Below, one piece after another: positions 1 through 8,173 of a stretch of 64,000 bases of DNA (positions are counted from its first letter, which is position 1; each line of letters begins with the position of its first letter). The DNA is from Sphingomonas asaccharolytica NBRC 15499. Lineage in GTDB: Bacteria > Pseudomonadota > Alphaproteobacteria > Sphingomonadales > Sphingomonadaceae. The stretch is from assembly GCF_001598355.1 (NCBI RefSeq), contig NZ_BCYU01000007.1, positions 19,286 through 83,285 of the forward strand, read 5' to 3'. The position numbers were made by a program, and so were the translations under genes. The notes under the pieces are model-generated. The model saw nothing but the letters and a program-made list of their open reading frames with translations. It searched no databases and was not told the DNA's origin.

Positions 1-1
1 C

Positions 2-307
2 AAGGCCGAGAGCGGCGCGATCTGCACCTTGTCGCTGAGCTTCAACAATGACGGGCCGCTCGGCACCTTCTTCCGCTATATCTGCGACAACGGCACGTGG
101 ATCGCGCGCTACGATGATCTCGTCACCGGCAAAGAAGAGCCGGTCGACGTGAGCAAGGTCGATGTGTCGATGAACGGCATCGAGTTGCAGGACCGCGAAT
201 TCGTCGCCGCTATCCGCGAAGGCCGCGAACCCAATGCCAGCGTGGCGCAGGTCATGCCGTGCTACCGCATCCTCGACGCGCTCGAAAAGCAGCTCGCCGG
301 ATCGTGA
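2..307 (+). CDS. Gfo/Idh/MocA-family oxidoreductase, C-terminal fragment (LigC-like)
   Basis: The window opens inside this gene, so only about the last 101 residues are visible, ending at TGA 305-307. The fragment has the C-terminal fold typical of Gfo/Idh/MocA NAD(P)-dependent dehydrogenases, ending in a helix that contains 'REPNASVAQV'. From memory this tail resembles LigC, the 4-carboxy-2-hydroxymuconate-6-semialdehyde dehydrogenase of the protocatechuate 4,5-cleavage pathway. That role would suit the next gene, pobA, which makes protocatechuate and starts inside this stop codon (GTGA overlap). The Rossmann domain lies outside the window, so another sugar-type dehydrogenase of the family remains possible. 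Confidence 0.6.
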   Translation, partial: KAESGAICTLSLSFNNDGPLGTFFRYICDNGTWIARYDDLVTGKEEPVDVSKVDVSMNGIELQDREFVAAIREGREPNASVAQVMPCYRILDALEKQLAGS

Positions 308-1482
308 CCACGCGGCGAACGCAGGTCGCGATCATCGGTGGGGGACCGGCCGGCCTGTTGCTGGGCCATTTGCTGCGCGCCGAGGGGATCGACTGCCTGA
401 TCGTCGAGCGCCAGACCCGCGCGCATGTCGAAGGCCGCATCCGCGCGGGCGTGCTGGAGACGCTGACGACCGAGCTGCTGGAGCGGCTCGGCATCGATGC
501 CGGTCTCAAGGCGCACGGCATGCGCGAAGAAGGCTTCAACTTGGCCGACGGCGAGCACGTCATCCGTATCGACATCGCGCGACTGACCGGCAAGCACGTC
601 GTCGTCTATGGCCAGACCGAACTGACGCGCGACCTGATCGCGGCGGCTCCCGATCGGCAGCTGGAGATCGTGTTCGAGGCAGGCGAGGTCGCGATCCACG
701 ATCCCGACAGTGACACCCCTTCGATTAGCTATACGAAGGATGGGATCGTCCATCGTGTGGACTGCGCGATCATCGCCGGTTGCGACGGCTTTCACGGACC
801 GTCGCGCAAGGCGATTCCGGCCGGCCCGGAGCGCGTCTTCGAACGGGAATATCCGTTCGGCTGGCTCGGCATCCTCGCCGATGTCCCGCCGTGCCATCCC
901 GAGTTGATCTACTCGAACAGCGAGCGCGGCTTCGCGCTCGCGTCGATGCGCTCGCCGACGCGCAGCCGCTATTACATCCAGGTGCCGTCAAGCGAACGGC
1001 TGGGCGATTGGCCGGAAGACCGGCTGTGGGACGAACTCGAACGGCGCTTCGCCCCGCTTGCCGAGCGTCCGGTGACCCGCGGCCCGGCGCTGGAAATGTC
1101 GATCGCGCCGCTCAGATCCTATGTCTTCGAGACGATGCGCTACGGCCGCTTGTTCCTGGCCGGCGACGCCGCGCATATCGTTCCGCCGACCGGGGCCAAG
1201 GGGTTGAACCTCGCGGCATCGGATGTCGCCTATCTGTCGGATGCGCTGATCGGCTATTTCAAGCGCGGCGACGAGAGCGGCTTGCGGGACTATGAAACCA
1301 GGGCGCTGGCCCGCATCTGGAAAGCGGAGCGATTCAGCTGGTCGCTGACCAAGCTGATGCACCGCTTTCCCGAGGACGGCGCGTTCGAGCGCCGGATGCA
1401 ACAGGCCGAGCTCGACTATCTCGCCGGATCGCCGGCGATGCAGACCGCGATCGCCGAAAATTACGTGGGATTGCCGCTTTAA
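304..1482 (+). CDS. pobA: 4-hydroxybenzoate 3-monooxygenase (PobA)
   Basis: Flavoprotein hydroxylase that converts 4-hydroxybenzoate to protocatechuate using FAD, NAD(P)H and O2. The 392 residues match the usual PobA length of about 394. Visible motifs are the N-terminal FAD-binding GGGPAG (about residues 13-18), the mid-protein DG motif 'GCDGFHGPSRKAIP', and the second FAD motif 'GRLFLAGDAAHIVPPTGAKG', which also forms the substrate-side loop in this family. The start is GTG 304, overlapping the upstream stop by four bases, so the two genes are probably translationally coupled. It supplies protocatechuate from the 4-hydroxybenzoate released by hydroxycinnamate or lignin breakdown. Confidence 0.93.
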   Translation: MTTRRTQVAIIGGGPAGLLLGHLLRAEGIDCLIVERQTRAHVEGRIRAGVLETLTTELLERLGIDAGLKAHGMREEGFNLADGEHVIRIDIARLTGKHVVVYGQTELTRDLIAAAPDRQLEIVFEAGEVAIHDPDSDTPSISYTKDGIVHRVDCAIIAGCDGFHGPSRKAIPAGPERVFEREYPFGWLGILADVPPCHPELIYSNSERGFALASMRSPTRSRYYIQVPSSERLGDWPEDRLWDELERRFAPLAERPVTRGPALEMSIAPLRSYVFETMRYGRLFLAGDAAHIVPPTGAKGLNLAASDVAYLSDALIGYFKRGDESGLRDYETRALARIWKAERFSWSLTKLMHRFPEDGAFERRMQQAELDYLAGSPAMQTAIAENYVGLPL

Positions 1483-1528
1483 GATCACCTTCCGGGGGTA
1501 GTGCCGTCGCGTCGGCCACCTCCCCAGA

Positions 1529-1547
1529 ATGTATGCCAAACAAACTA
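1529..1547. promoter_or_regulatory. 19-bp operator-like inverted repeat, copy 1 (weak context)
   Basis: ATGTATGC-CAA-ACAAACTA fits the window-wide consensus TTGTATGC-N3-GCATACAA, including the GT on the left and AC on the right. Unlike the other copies it lies between the converging ends of pobA and the MFS gene and overlaps the MFS stop codon, so it may be fortuitous or a decoy rather than a promoter operator. Confidence 0.4.
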
Positions 1548-2870
1548 TTTGGCCTCGTCCAGCCGCAGCTTGGCCAGCGCCAGCGCGAGCGCCGCTATGA
1601 GCGACCCCGCACCCAACGCGATCGCGACACCCGCCAGCGGCAAGCCCGCATTGAACAACAGGCCCGCCACGATCGGCGACAGCGCCGCTCCGCCCCGCCC
1701 GATGCCGATCGCGAAGCCGGTGCCGGTCGCACGAACATGGGTCGGGAATGCCCGGGCGAAGATCGTATAAAGCCCCACCACGGCGCTGTTGGTGAATAGT
1801 CCGGAGGCGCAGGCAAGCGCGGCGAGACCGGACAGCGAGCGCACACCCGCTGCGCCGAACAGGGCGACCATCACCGACGACACCAGCAGCACGCCGATCG
1901 TCATCGGCTTCAACGCGAAGCGCTGCGCGAACAGCCCGAAGATCGCACCGCCGACGGCGCCGCCGACATTCGCCCAGACCAGCACGCCAGCCGCCTGGGC
2001 CGGCGCATGGCCGAGATCGACGACGATCTTCGGCGCCCATTTCAGGATGAAGTAGAAGCTGACGATATGCGCGAAATAAGCGAGCGTCAGCAGCAGCGTG
2101 ATGCTCCGCAGCCCCGGCTTCAGGATATCGGTCAGTGACGCGCGGTCCTCGTCCGGCGAAGGCTCGGGAAGCGACTCCACCGACGCGTGACCCATCCGCG
2201 CCAGCGTCTTATTGACCCGATCGAGCGCGCCGGGAGGCCGGCGCGAAATAAGGAACTGGATCGGTTCGGGGACGAAGAACCAGACCAAGGGCACGAAGCA
2301 GGCCGTGACGATCGCGCCGAATTCGAACACCGCGCGCCAATCGCTTCCCTTGAGCAATTGGGCGGCGATCGAGCCGCCCAGCACCGCGCCGATCGGATAG
2401 CCGATCACCATGATCGCGAGTGAGACATTGCGGCGGCGCCGGTTGGCGAACTCGGCCGCGACCGCGTTGATCGCGGCGAGCATGCCGCCGATGCCGAGCC
2501 CGGTGATCACGCGCCATACCGACAAGGTGATGATGTCGTGCGCGGTGGTGACCATGAACATGCCGGTCGCCATCGCCACTAGGCAGCCCAGGATCGTCCG
2601 CCGCCGCCCAATCCGGTCGGCGACGCCGCCGAGCAGCATCGATCCCACCGCCATGCCGATCAATTCCATCGACAACACCACGCCGAGCGCGGCGCGATCG
2701 ATACCCCATTCGGTAGCGATGCCCGGTGCGGCGAAGCTGATCGACAGGACGTCGAAACCGTCGAGCGCGTTCAGCCCGACCGTAATCGCCACCGCCGCGA
2801 TCTGGAGCGCGCGCATCGGCGCCTCGTCGATCGTGATCCGCGGATCCTGTTGGCCAAATGTCGGCATCAT
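1545..2870 (-). CDS. MFS transporter, aromatic acid:H+ symporter (AAHS) type
   Basis: Integral inner-membrane carrier of 441 residues with about twelve hydrophobic segments in two halves split by a hydrophilic loop (about residues 205-250). TM1 carries DGFD, the signature of the PcaK/VanK/BenK aromatic-acid symporters, and the loop after TM2 has the MFS motif 'GGVADRIGRRR'. The neighbouring pobA suggests a 4-hydroxybenzoate, protocatechuate or vanillate-type substrate, but specificity cannot be read from sequence. It converges with pobA. A 19-bp operator-like repeat sits 16 bp upstream of the ATG. Confidence 0.85.
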   Translation of the reverse strand: MMPTFGQQDPRITIDEAPMRALQIAAVAITVGLNALDGFDVLSISFAAPGIATEWGIDRAALGVVLSMELIGMAVGSMLLGGVADRIGRRRTILGCLVAMATGMFMVTTAHDIITLSVWRVITGLGIGGMLAAINAVAAEFANRRRRNVSLAIMVIGYPIGAVLGGSIAAQLLKGSDWRAVFEFGAIVTACFVPLVWFFVPEPIQFLISRRPPGALDRVNKTLARMGHASVESLPEPSPDEDRASLTDILKPGLRSITLLLTLAYFAHIVSFYFILKWAPKIVVDLGHAPAQAAGVLVWANVGGAVGGAIFGLFAQRFALKPMTIGVLLVSSVMVALFGAAGVRSLSGLAALACASGLFTNSAVVGLYTIFARAFPTHVRATGTGFAIGIGRGGAALSPIVAGLLFNAGLPLAGVAIALGAGSLIAALALALAKLRLDEAK

Positions 2871-2885
2871 CCCCTCCCAGAATAT

Positions 2886-2904
2886 TTATATGTTACACAA
2901 ACGA
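2886..2904. promoter_or_regulatory. 19-bp operator-like inverted repeat, copy 2
   Basis: TTATATGT-TAC-ACAAACGA lies 16 bp upstream of the AAHS transporter start (minus strand). The right arm keeps the invariant AC; the left arm has AT for GT, so this is a weaker match to TTGTATGC-N3-GCATACAA. Confidence 0.55.
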
Positions 2905-2960
2905 ATAATAAGGCCGTTTCGAGCACGTTTCCACAGGCGTCGCGCGGCGGGCCGACATAG

Positions 2961-3752
2961 CTAGTACCAATAAGCGATCGCGCGCATCTCGATCGACGCT
3001 CGCGGCACGGCATCGGCCGGGCATCGCGGATCGTCGAACGCGACGTGCGGCACCGAATGCGCTCGATCGGGATCGCTGTCATTGGTCTTGAAAATGATCG
3101 CCTCGTCGCGCGACAGGTCCGCGAACCAATGCCAGCGATGCTCCGGAGAATGCGCGACCACCAGGCCCTCGAACGACCACATGATTTCTCCATCCCGATC
3201 GAACATCGCGTCCGCCGGCAACAGGTCGCCGGGCGCGACGCTGCGCGCGTCGCACAAGGCAAGCGGCACATCCTGCGGCGCCGGCGAAATCGCCCGCCAG
3301 ACATTGTAATGAACGACTCGCCGCGGCTCTCCGGCACCGGCGGGCAGGGATCGCGCGCCGAACGCGACCGCGGTCGTGTCGGAGACGTCGACATGCGCGA
3401 ACCGCGCCGGCCTGGAATTGTCCAGCGCGCCGGACAATGTCGACCGCTCGGCGAAGCGCAATACACCCGTCCCGGTCACGACGACGTCGTCCGCCCCCGA
3501 CACGCGCCGGACCAAGTCGGCTATTTCCTCTGGATGGATACGCCCCACTTCCGCCGCGTCGGCGAAATCGGTCACCATGCTGCGATGCCGCACCAGCGCG
3601 AACCCTTCGCCGTCGAGCGTCGTCGTCAATTCCCGTGCGTTGCGGATCGCCATCGGCCGTGGATCGAGGGCGACCGTGTCGCGGCTCGAATCATTGGCGA
3701 AATAGCACATGCGCTCCCCACTACGGGCGACGTAGTTGATAGCGACCTGCAT
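2961..3752 (-). CDS. CmcJ/NvfI-family putative oxygenase, paralogue 1
   Basis: A 263-residue soluble protein of the CmcJ/NvfI family, whose characterised members are iron/2-oxoglutarate-related oxygenases of specialised metabolism (cephamycin C7 hydroxylation, fungal endoperoxidation). Visible signatures are 'FAHVDVSD', a candidate HxD iron motif; 'YNVWRAISPAPQDVPLALCD'; and C-terminal 'FKTNDSDPDRAHSVPHVAFD', which holds a possible distal His/Arg pair. ATG 3752 is chosen because a GGAGAGAGGA ribosome site lies just upstream; longer in-frame starts lack one. It is divergent from the TonB receptor with an operator-like repeat between. A paralogue lies at 18179-19036. No lignin-related role is established to my knowledge. 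Confidence 0.75.
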   Translation of the reverse strand: MQVAINYVARSGERMCYFANDSSRDTVALDPRPMAIRNARELTTTLDGEGFALVRHRSMVTDFADAAEVGRIHPEEIADLVRRVSGADDVVVTGTGVLRFAERSTLSGALDNSRPARFAHVDVSDTTAVAFGARSLPAGAGEPRRVVHYNVWRAISPAPQDVPLALCDARSVAPGDLLPADAMFDRDGEIMWSFEGLVVAHSPEHRWHWFADLSRDEAIIFKTNDSDPDRAHSVPHVAFDDPRCPADAVPRASIEMRAIAYWY

Positions 3753-3921
3753 CAAGTCCTCTCTCCTCAAACGGCCCCACCATCGATCCGCCGGGGTCAC
3801 GATCTTTTTGCGCAGCATGAAGCGCTTAGCGTGAACGCGATGCAGTGCGTACATCATCCGCCCAAAGGCAAAAGAGTGGCGGTTATAGGGGTAGTTTCAC
3901 TACTCCTTGTCAAGCGATCAA

Positions 3922-3940
3922 TCGTATGTCCTACTAACAA
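3922..3940. promoter_or_regulatory. 19-bp operator-like inverted repeat, copy 3
   Basis: TCGTATGT-CCT-ACTAACAA lies in the 270-bp divergent gap between the CmcJ/NvfI gene and the TonB receptor, 83 bp before the receptor ATG. It could control either or both genes. Confidence 0.6.
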
Positions 3941-4022
3941 TACGCACCCATGAAGGTGCGCACGGGCGGCACGCTTTCCGGGAGGGAAAGCGAGGCCACA
4001 CCGTTTCAGGAGAGGACATACG

Positions 4023-6542
4023 ATGCAGAACCCTATTCGTTCGCACGCCTCATTGGCATTGTTGACCAGCGTTTCCGCGGCGGGATTATTGTGCGCCGCA
4101 CCGGCCCAGGCCCAGGATGCGAATGCCTCGTCGCCGGCCACGGCTCCGGCGCCGCAAACGACGGCGCCGCCGGCGCCCGAGGCGCAGGCCCAGAACGACG
4201 CCTCGGGCATGCAGGACATCATCGTCACCGCGCAGTTCCGCAAGGAGCGGTTGCAGGACACGCCGCTTGCGATCACCGCGGTCAATGCCGCCCAGCTCGA
4301 GGCGAAGAATCAGACCAACCTCGCCCAGATGGCTGACGCGGCACCCAACGTGTCGCTCAAGCCGCAAGGCGCGTCGTTCGGTCCCTCGATCTCCGCCTCG
4401 ATCCGCGGCGTCGGTCAGAACGACTTCAACCCGGCCTATGAACCGGGTGTCGGCATCTATATCGACGACGTCTATTATCCGCAGCTGACCGGCGCGGTGT
4501 TCGACCTGCTCGACGTCGACCGGGTCGAGATATTGCGCGGCCCGCAAGGCACTTTGTCCGGGCGCAATTCCGAAGGCGGCGCGATCAAGCTCTATTCGAA
4601 GATGCCGAATGGCGAGACCAGCGGTTATGTCGAGGCGACCTACGGCTCGCGCAATCGGATCGGCCTGCGCGCCGGCGCCGATTTCAAGCTGACCGACACC
4701 CTGTTCGGGCGGATCTCCGGCGTGTTCAAACAACAGGACGGTTTCGTCGACCGGATCGACTATGGCTGTGCCAACCCAGGCAGCGGGGTTCCCGCGACGC
4801 AACCGGCCGGCCATTGCAAGATCGATAAGCTCGGCGGCATCGGCTATCAGGCGGTGCGCGGCATCCTTCGCTGGGAACCGAGCAGCAAGCTCGATGTGAC
4901 GGTGATCGGCGACTATACGCATGACGAACACACGATCGCGGGCGAAGTGCTGCTGGCGGTCCAGACGGTCAACAACGGCAACGTCAACGCGGCGCCCGGA
5001 GTGCCGTATGACAGCCGCTTCATCTGCGGGCGCTTCTGCAACTACATCACGGTGGGGCAGCCGGCGGCGACCTGGGCGGGACCGGTGGCGCCCGGCGTCC
5101 CCATGGCGGCGACCCAGGGTAACGATCGCAGCCTGTACGACGGCTGGGGCGTTTCGGGCCAGATCAACTACCGGTTGAGCGACGCCATCTCGCTCACGTC
5201 TATCACCGGCTATCGCAAGTTCGACACGCGGTTCGATTCGGACGACGACCTGTCGCCGGCGAATATCGGCTTCGGTCGCAATCGGTTGAAGAACTGGAGC
5301 TTGAGCGAGGAATTGCGGCTGAGCGCCAAGCTGGCCAAGGGCATCGATCTGACCGTCGGCGGTTACTACTTCAAGCAGAAGTCGGTCTACGATTCACAGC
5401 AGGATCTGCGCTACGTCGTGATCCCGCTGCAATTCCTCCAGCCCGACCCGACCGAAGCCGAGGCCAAGGCGTTCTTCGCGCATCTGTCCTGGGAAGCTTT
5501 CCACGGCTTCACACTCAGCGGCGGCGTCCGTTACACCGACGAGTCCAAGGACCAGACCTATTACCGCCTAAATTACAATGGCACGGTCAATGCCTTCCTC
5601 GATCCGGTCGGCGCGGTTTACGGCGTTGGGTATTCCGGGCCGGACACGCGCGACTATAACGGCAACGGCAATACGAGCGAAATCGTCACCGCGCTGTCGG
5701 GACTGACTGCCAAATATAGCGCCAAGCGCTGGGATTATCGGATCGCGGCCGATTACCGCTTCTCGCCCGAGCTGATGGTCTATGCCTCCTTCTCCACCGG
5801 CTTCAAGGGCGGCGGCAGCAACCCGCGGCCATTCAACGCGCAGCAGGTGATCTCCTTCCAGCCGGAAGAGCTGCGCGCCTATGAAGTCGGCTTCAAGAGC
5901 GACCTGTTCGACCGCAAGCTCCGCTTCAACGTCGCCGGGTTCATCAACGACTATACCAATATCCAGATCCCGGTGCTTACCTGTCCAACCGCGCCCTGTG
6001 CCGCGCGGCTCAATGCCGGGGCTGGCAAGATCAAGGGGTTCGAGGCCGAATTGTCGCTGTTCCCGGTCCAGGGTTTGGCGATCGACGCGTCGCTCAGCTA
6101 TCTCTCGTTCAAATATGACGCGAGCAGCCTGAATCCGGCGGCGGCCTATCCGACCAACCCGGGCGGCGTCCTGTCCAGCGATCCGCCGACCGTGCCGCCG
6201 TGGAAGTTCAGCGCGGGCGCCCAGTACAAGATCGAGATGGGCAGCGCCGGCAGCATCACGCCGCGCGTCGACATGACCTATCAGGACAAGCAATTTACCG
6301 GGCCGACCGTGATCGGCACGACGCGAATCCTGAACTTCATCCCTTCCTATACCCTGGTCAATGCGCGGCTGACCTGGGCCAATGAGACGGGAGACCTCAG
6401 CGTCTCGCTCGAGGCGCAGAACCTGTTCGACAAATATTATCTGCTGACGATCTTCGATCTGCGCGGCGCCGGCGCCGGCTTCCGCAAGGGCAGGCCGGGG
6501 TCTCCGCAGGAGTTCGCGGTGACGATCAAGAAGAAGTTCTGA
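4023..6542 (+). CDS. TonB-dependent outer-membrane receptor
   Basis: An 839-residue outer-membrane transporter. It has a Sec signal peptide (residues 1-30, probable cleavage after AQA), a plug domain beginning near residue 67 with 'DIIVTAQFRKERLQDTPLAI' and containing 'VEILRGPQGTLSGRNSEGGA' (about residues 168-188), and a long beta-barrel ending in the expected terminal Phe (KKKF). No N-terminal FecA-type signalling domain is present. Sphingomonads carry many such receptors and some import lignin-derived aromatics; an aromatic-dimer substrate is inferred from the neighbouring GSTs and the shared operator, not from the receptor itself. ATG 4023 follows an 'AGGAGAGGAC' ribosome site. Confidence 0.9.
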   Translation: MQNPIRSHASLALLTSVSAAGLLCAAPAQAQDANASSPATAPAPQTTAPPAPEAQAQNDASGMQDIIVTAQFRKERLQDTPLAITAVNAAQLEAKNQTNLAQMADAAPNVSLKPQGASFGPSISASIRGVGQNDFNPAYEPGVGIYIDDVYYPQLTGAVFDLLDVDRVEILRGPQGTLSGRNSEGGAIKLYSKMPNGETSGYVEATYGSRNRIGLRAGADFKLTDTLFGRISGVFKQQDGFVDRIDYGCANPGSGVPATQPAGHCKIDKLGGIGYQAVRGILRWEPSSKLDVTVIGDYTHDEHTIAGEVLLAVQTVNNGNVNAAPGVPYDSRFICGRFCNYITVGQPAATWAGPVAPGVPMAATQGNDRSLYDGWGVSGQINYRLSDAISLTSITGYRKFDTRFDSDDDLSPANIGFGRNRLKNWSLSEELRLSAKLAKGIDLTVGGYYFKQKSVYDSQQDLRYVVIPLQFLQPDPTEAEAKAFFAHLSWEAFHGFTLSGGVRYTDESKDQTYYRLNYNGTVNAFLDPVGAVYGVGYSGPDTRDYNGNGNTSEIVTALSGLTAKYSAKRWDYRIAADYRFSPELMVYASFSTGFKGGGSNPRPFNAQQVISFQPEELRAYEVGFKSDLFDRKLRFNVAGFINDYTNIQIPVLTCPTAPCAARLNAGAGKIKGFEAELSLFPVQGLAIDASLSYLSFKYDASSLNPAAAYPTNPGGVLSSDPPTVPPWKFSAGAQYKIEMGSAGSITPRVDMTYQDKQFTGPTVIGTTRILNFIPSYTLVNARLTWANETGDLSVSLEAQNLFDKYYLLTIFDLRGAGAGFRKGRPGSPQEFAVTIKKKF

Positions 6543-6561
6543 GGCAATCACGAGGCGAACG

Positions 6562-6590
6562 CGGCGGGGATGGTGCGACCGTCCCTGCCG
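6562..6590 (+). terminator. Hairpin after the TonB receptor, terminator-like
   Basis: A 13-bp inverted repeat with two mismatches and a GCG loop starts 20 bp after the receptor stop codon. There is no T-tract, so it may attenuate, terminate weakly or stabilise the mRNA end. Confidence 0.35.
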
Positions 6591-6613
6591 CGCATCGCGA
6601 GGAACGAAGCGAA

Positions 6614-7390
6614 ATGGCGGAAACACCGAGCGTCACTCTCTATCATTGGGAACCCAACGCCAATTCGGGCAAGCCCATGTTGACCCTGTTTGAAAAGGGC
6701 GTGGCGTTCGACAGCCATTATCTCGACCTGCTGAACTTCGACCAGCACAAGCCCGATTATCTCGCGATCAACCCGCTCGGCACGATCCCCGCCATGACCC
6801 ATGGCGACCTGGTGCTGACCGAATCGACCGCGATCATGGAATATGTCGATGAGGCATTCGCCGGGCCGCGGCTGATGCCCGACTCCGCCGTCGATGCCTG
6901 GCGCGTGCGCTGGTGGATGAAGTTCATGGACCAATGGCTCGCGCCAAGCTTCTCGATGATCGGCTGGAGCGTGTTCGTCGGACCGTCGGTGCGCAGCCGC
7001 GATCCGGCGGAACTCGACGCGGCGATCGAACGCATCCCCCTGCCCGAACGCCGGATCGCCTGGCGCAAGGCGATCAGCGGCGCGTTTTCGGCGGAAGAGA
7101 TGGCTGAATCGCAACGCCGCGTCGCGGCCGGTATCGGCCTGCTGGAACAAGCGCTCGGGCAGCGCGAATGGCTCGCGTCGGACAGCTATAGCCTTGCCGA
7201 CATCAATGGCTTCAACCTGGCGTACGCGCTGCCTTTGTCGCAGCCGCATTTGTCCAATGACGAGCTAACGCCCTATATCATGCGCTGGTTGCGGGCGATC
7301 TATGCGCGGCCAGCGACCAAATCGTGCTGGGCACTCGGCCGCACCGACATGGCCAGGCGCGTCACGATCCTGGAGGGGGAGCCGGCATGA
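6614..7390 (+). CDS. Glutathione S-transferase, LigF-like, first of an overlapping pair
   Basis: A 258-residue cytosolic GST with an N-terminal thioredoxin-like domain (about residues 7-85: 'LYHWEPNANSGKP', then the cis-Pro region 'NPLGTIPAM' and 'TESTAIMEYVD' for glutathione binding) and an all-helical C-terminal domain. Layout follows the LigF group of beta-etherases, which attack the C-beta ether of lignin-type ketones with glutathione. Its stop overlaps the ATG of the next GST by four bases. N. aromaticivorans encodes a heterodimeric beta(R)-etherase (BaeA/BaeB) from adjacent GST genes, and this arrangement suggests the same. A stand-alone GST cannot be excluded. Confidence 0.8.
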   Translation: MAETPSVTLYHWEPNANSGKPMLTLFEKGVAFDSHYLDLLNFDQHKPDYLAINPLGTIPAMTHGDLVLTESTAIMEYVDEAFAGPRLMPDSAVDAWRVRWWMKFMDQWLAPSFSMIGWSVFVGPSVRSRDPAELDAAIERIPLPERRIAWRKAISGAFSAEEMAESQRRVAAGIGLLEQALGQREWLASDSYSLADINGFNLAYALPLSQPHLSNDELTPYIMRWLRAIYARPATKSCWALGRTDMARRVTILEGEPA

Positions 7391-8136
7391 CGATCACCCT
7401 GTATCACGGCGAACCCAACGGCCCCTCGCTGACCGTGTTGGCGGCATTGTTCGAGAAAGGCGCGGACGCCGCGCTCGAGCGCATCGATCTCGCCGCGGGC
7501 GCGCGGCACGGCACTGACGTGCCGCGGGCGATGGAAGTGGATCATTCGATCGAGGGCGAAGGTCCCGTCTTGGTGGTCGACGGCATCCCGATGGCGGACA
7601 GCGTGTTCCTCGCCTGCTATCTCGACGATGTCGGACCCGGCCCGGATTTGCGGCCGAGCGACCCCTATGATCGCTGGCGGATGATGACCTGGTGCCGCTA
7701 CATCGTCGAACGCGTAGCGCCCGCCGCGGCTTATCTGGGGGTCGAGGCCAATCCGCCCGCGCACGTGCCGCAGGGCGTAGCGAGTGTCGATCTCGCCGAG
7801 CGCTGGAGCGATGCCGTGGCGGGCAAGATCGACGATGCCAGGCGCGCCGACAGCCGCGACAAGATCGTTCAGGCGGTCGAACGGATCGAGCGCGAATTGA
7901 GCGACGGCCGCGACTGGCTGATCGATGCATTTTCGATCGCCGACCTGGAAAGCTATGCCTGGCTCGCGGGGATGACCGAGCTCGTTCCCGAGGCTTTTGC
8001 CGGCCGCCCGCGCACCGCCGCCTGGCTGGCGCGGGTCAAAGCCCGGCCCGCTGTGGCGCGCGCGCTCGGCATGGCGACCAGCGCAGCGCCCGAACGCATC
8101 TGGGCTCCCGGCCCCGAGATCAATCGCTGGGGTTGA
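7387..8136 (+). CDS. Glutathione S-transferase, divergent partner of the pair
   Basis: A 249-residue GST starting at ATG 7387 inside the stop of the previous GST (ATGA). The N-terminus 'LYHGEPNGPSLTVLAALFEKG' has the fold of the LigF-like group, but the glutathione region is altered: the usual 'NPxGQVPAL...TESTVI' reads 'GEGPVLVVDGIPMADSVFL'. A catalytic domain that lost canonical glutathione contacts fits the weaker half of a heterodimer, as proposed for BaeA/BaeB. That is inference. The C-terminal helices include 'LIDAFSIADLESYAWL', the N-capping region of GST folds. A PQQ dehydrogenase follows 37 bp downstream. Confidence 0.75.
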   Translation: MTITLYHGEPNGPSLTVLAALFEKGADAALERIDLAAGARHGTDVPRAMEVDHSIEGEGPVLVVDGIPMADSVFLACYLDDVGPGPDLRPSDPYDRWRMMTWCRYIVERVAPAAAYLGVEANPPAHVPQGVASVDLAERWSDAVAGKIDDARRADSRDKIVQAVERIERELSDGRDWLIDAFSIADLESYAWLAGMTELVPEAFAGRPRTAAWLARVKARPAVARALGMATSAAPERIWAPGPEINRWG

Positions 8137-8173
8137 TCGCGCGTCGATCGTCATCTTTGGAGGAAGGCACCGA

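Noticed and set aside
3045..3953. Plus-strand frame opposite the CmcJ/NvfI gene
   Set aside because: The minus-strand protein has a clear paralogue at 18179-19036; the plus-strand frame has none.
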